DNA of 64,000 nucleotides from G965216255 sp965216255 (lineage in GTDB: Bacteria > Bacteroidota > Rhodothermia > Rhodothermales > Bin80), in contig OZ244148.1 in the NCBI GenBank assembly GCA_965216255.1, forward strand, positions 5,208,001-5,272,000, given 5' to 3'. Both the position numbers and the translations under genes were made by a program. Within the stretch, counting starts at the first letter, position 1. The number at the start of each line of letters is the position of its first letter. The notes beneath the pieces were generated by a model. That model worked only from the letters and a program-made list of their open reading frames with translations, ran no database searches and was not told where the DNA came from. Below are positions 62,974-64,000 of this stretch, one piece after another.

Positions 62974-64000
62974 ATGCCTAGTGAACGTGTCCTGATATTT
63001 GATACCACGCTCCGCGACGGTGAACAGGCGCCGGGCGCAGCGATGACCATTGGAGAGAAGCTGCGCATCGCTCGGCAGCTAGCGGTCCTTCGCGTAGATA
63101 TTATCGAGGCAGGATTCCCGATTTCGTCCCCATCCCAATTCGAGGCCGTTCAGCGGATTGCCAAGGAAGTGGATGGGCCGGTGATCTGTGCCCTGGCACG
63201 GACCATCGAGGCGGACATCACCGCCGCAGGAGAAGCGCTTCGAACAGGTGCGCGGAAACGCATTCATACGTTTGTAGCCACGAGTGACATCCATCTCATG
63301 GCCAAGTTCGCGGACGCTCGCTTCGGGAATACCCTACAGCAGAAGCGCGAAACGATTCTTCGAATGACCGATGACTCGGTGCGCTTGGCCTCTACATTTA
63401 CTCCTGACATCGAGTTCAGCGCAGAGGATGCAGGGCGGACGGACATCGATTTTCTCTGCGAAGTGGTCAATACGGCGGTGGCAGCCGGTGCCACTACCAT
63501 CAATATTCCTGACACAACCGGTTATTGCCTGCCGAACGAATACGCGGGATTCTTTCGCACAGTACGGGAGCGTTGTAGCATCGGGAGTGATGTAATATTG
63601 TCTACGCACTGCCATGACGACCTGGGCCTGGCCGTCGCGAATTCACTTGCGGGCATACTCGCAGGAGCGCGCCAGGTCGAGTGCACCATCAACGGCATCG
63701 GAGAGCGCGCCGGCAATGCTTCTCTCGAAGAAATAGTGATGGCCCTAACGGTGCGCCGTCAGCGCTTCAAGGCCCATACCGATGTGATTACTCGGCTGCT
63801 TACCGAGACCAGCCGAATGGTTTCCATTGCCACCGGATTCTCCGTGTCACCCAACAAGGCCGTTGTGGGGGGCAACGCATTCAGTCACGAGGCCGGCATA
63901 CACCAGCACGGGGTGCTGCAAAGCCGTGAGACCTACGAGATCATGAAGGCGGAGGATGTAGGTCAACAGTCGGAGGCTATACGTCTCGGACGTCATTCCG
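62974..64000 (+). CDS. leuA: 2-isopropylmalate synthase, N-terminal part (cut by window end)
   Basis: The catalytic domain runs to the window edge; the regulatory C-terminus is missing from view. It condenses acetyl-CoA with 2-oxoisovalerate. [18 protein letters not shown] is the metal and substrate signature, [17 protein letters not shown] carries the metal His pair, and [19 protein letters not shown] and [16 protein letters not shown] follow. The ATG at 62974 has AAAGGA upstream; an in-frame GTG at 62953 is possible. Confidence 0.97.
   Translation, partial: MPSERVLIFDTTLRDGEQAPGAAMTIGEKLRIARQLAVLRVDIIEAGFPISSPSQFEAVQRIAKEVDGPVICALARTIEADITAAGEALRTGARKRIHTFVATSDIHLMAKFADARFGNTLQQKRETILRMTDDSVRLASTFTPDIEFSAEDAGRTDIDFLCEVVNTAVAAGATTINIPDTTGYCLPNEYAGFFRTVRERCSIGSDVILSTHCHDDLGLAVANSLAGILAGARQVECTINGIGERAGNASLEEIVMALTVRRQRFKAHTDVITRLLTETSRMVSIATGFSVSPNKAVVGGNAFSHEAGIHQHGVLQSRETYEIMKAEDVGQQSEAIRLGRHS

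Noticed and set aside
1..64000. CRISPR arrays, rRNA genes, retron or DGR features
   Set aside because: I saw no regularly spaced repeats, no rRNA sequence, and no reverse-transcriptase motif in any frame.

Overview
The window looks like a chromosomal segment of a GC-rich relative of Bacteroidota, most plausibly Rhodothermota/Balneolota. The basis is a type IX secretion block (PorU sortase and PorV shuttle), C-terminal sorting domains of the 'YPNPFN' type, several outer-membrane barrels and a DUF5683-like protein. This placement comes from gene content only; no 16S rRNA gene is present.

Positions 1-12600 form a worn accessory region. It holds a relaxase-like C-terminus cut by the window edge, a fragment of a DUF5615-type toxin, a broken T9SS-sorted surface protein with an IS30 element beside it, a GH43-like lipoprotein that has lost two of three expected catalytic residues, the last 62 residues of a tyrosine integrase, a large solitary N6-adenine methylase with a nuclease-like N-terminus, a small membrane protein, a frameshifted ISNCY-type transposase and a scrap of a TonB-receptor plug domain.

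Positions 12600-25400 are mostly housekeeping. gapA-pgk-glycosyltransferase run on the minus strand. On the plus strand lie a TPR protein, an NtrX-like regulator, an outer-membrane protein, a LolD-like ATPase and nadA, followed by a minus-strand barrel, a decayed IS605 TnpB gene and an MBL-fold hydrolase.

Positions 25534-38839 are a plus-strand surface and secretion block: porU, porV, an M6-like protein without its HExxH motif, a large peptidase-MA/propeller/barrel protein, a TlpA-like thioredoxin and a DUF5683-like protein. The close spacing and one ATGA overlap suggest co-expression.

Positions 39267-57898 hold a small hypothetical pair (one member frameshifted), a dicarboxylate/amino-acid symporter, tRNA-Arg(CCG), a CPBP protease, a DUF2007 protein, cdsA, mutL, tilS-hpt, a Tat-exported TIM-barrel protein, an HD phosphohydrolase, a polysaccharide deacetylase, a DMT transporter, mutS, purD and an NHL-repeat protein. 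MutL has lost the usual endonuclease metal-site motifs.

Positions 58096-64000 are a branched-chain amino-acid operon, ilvB-ilvN-ilvC-leuB-leuA (leuA cut by the window end). A 39-codon open frame ending in a cluster of Leu codons, then a hairpin with a T-tract, lies just upstream and looks like a leucine attenuator. The best candidates for something undescribed are this attenuator, the MutL change, the HExxH-less M6-like protein in the T9SS block, and the nuclease-methylase fusion next to the integrase remnant.
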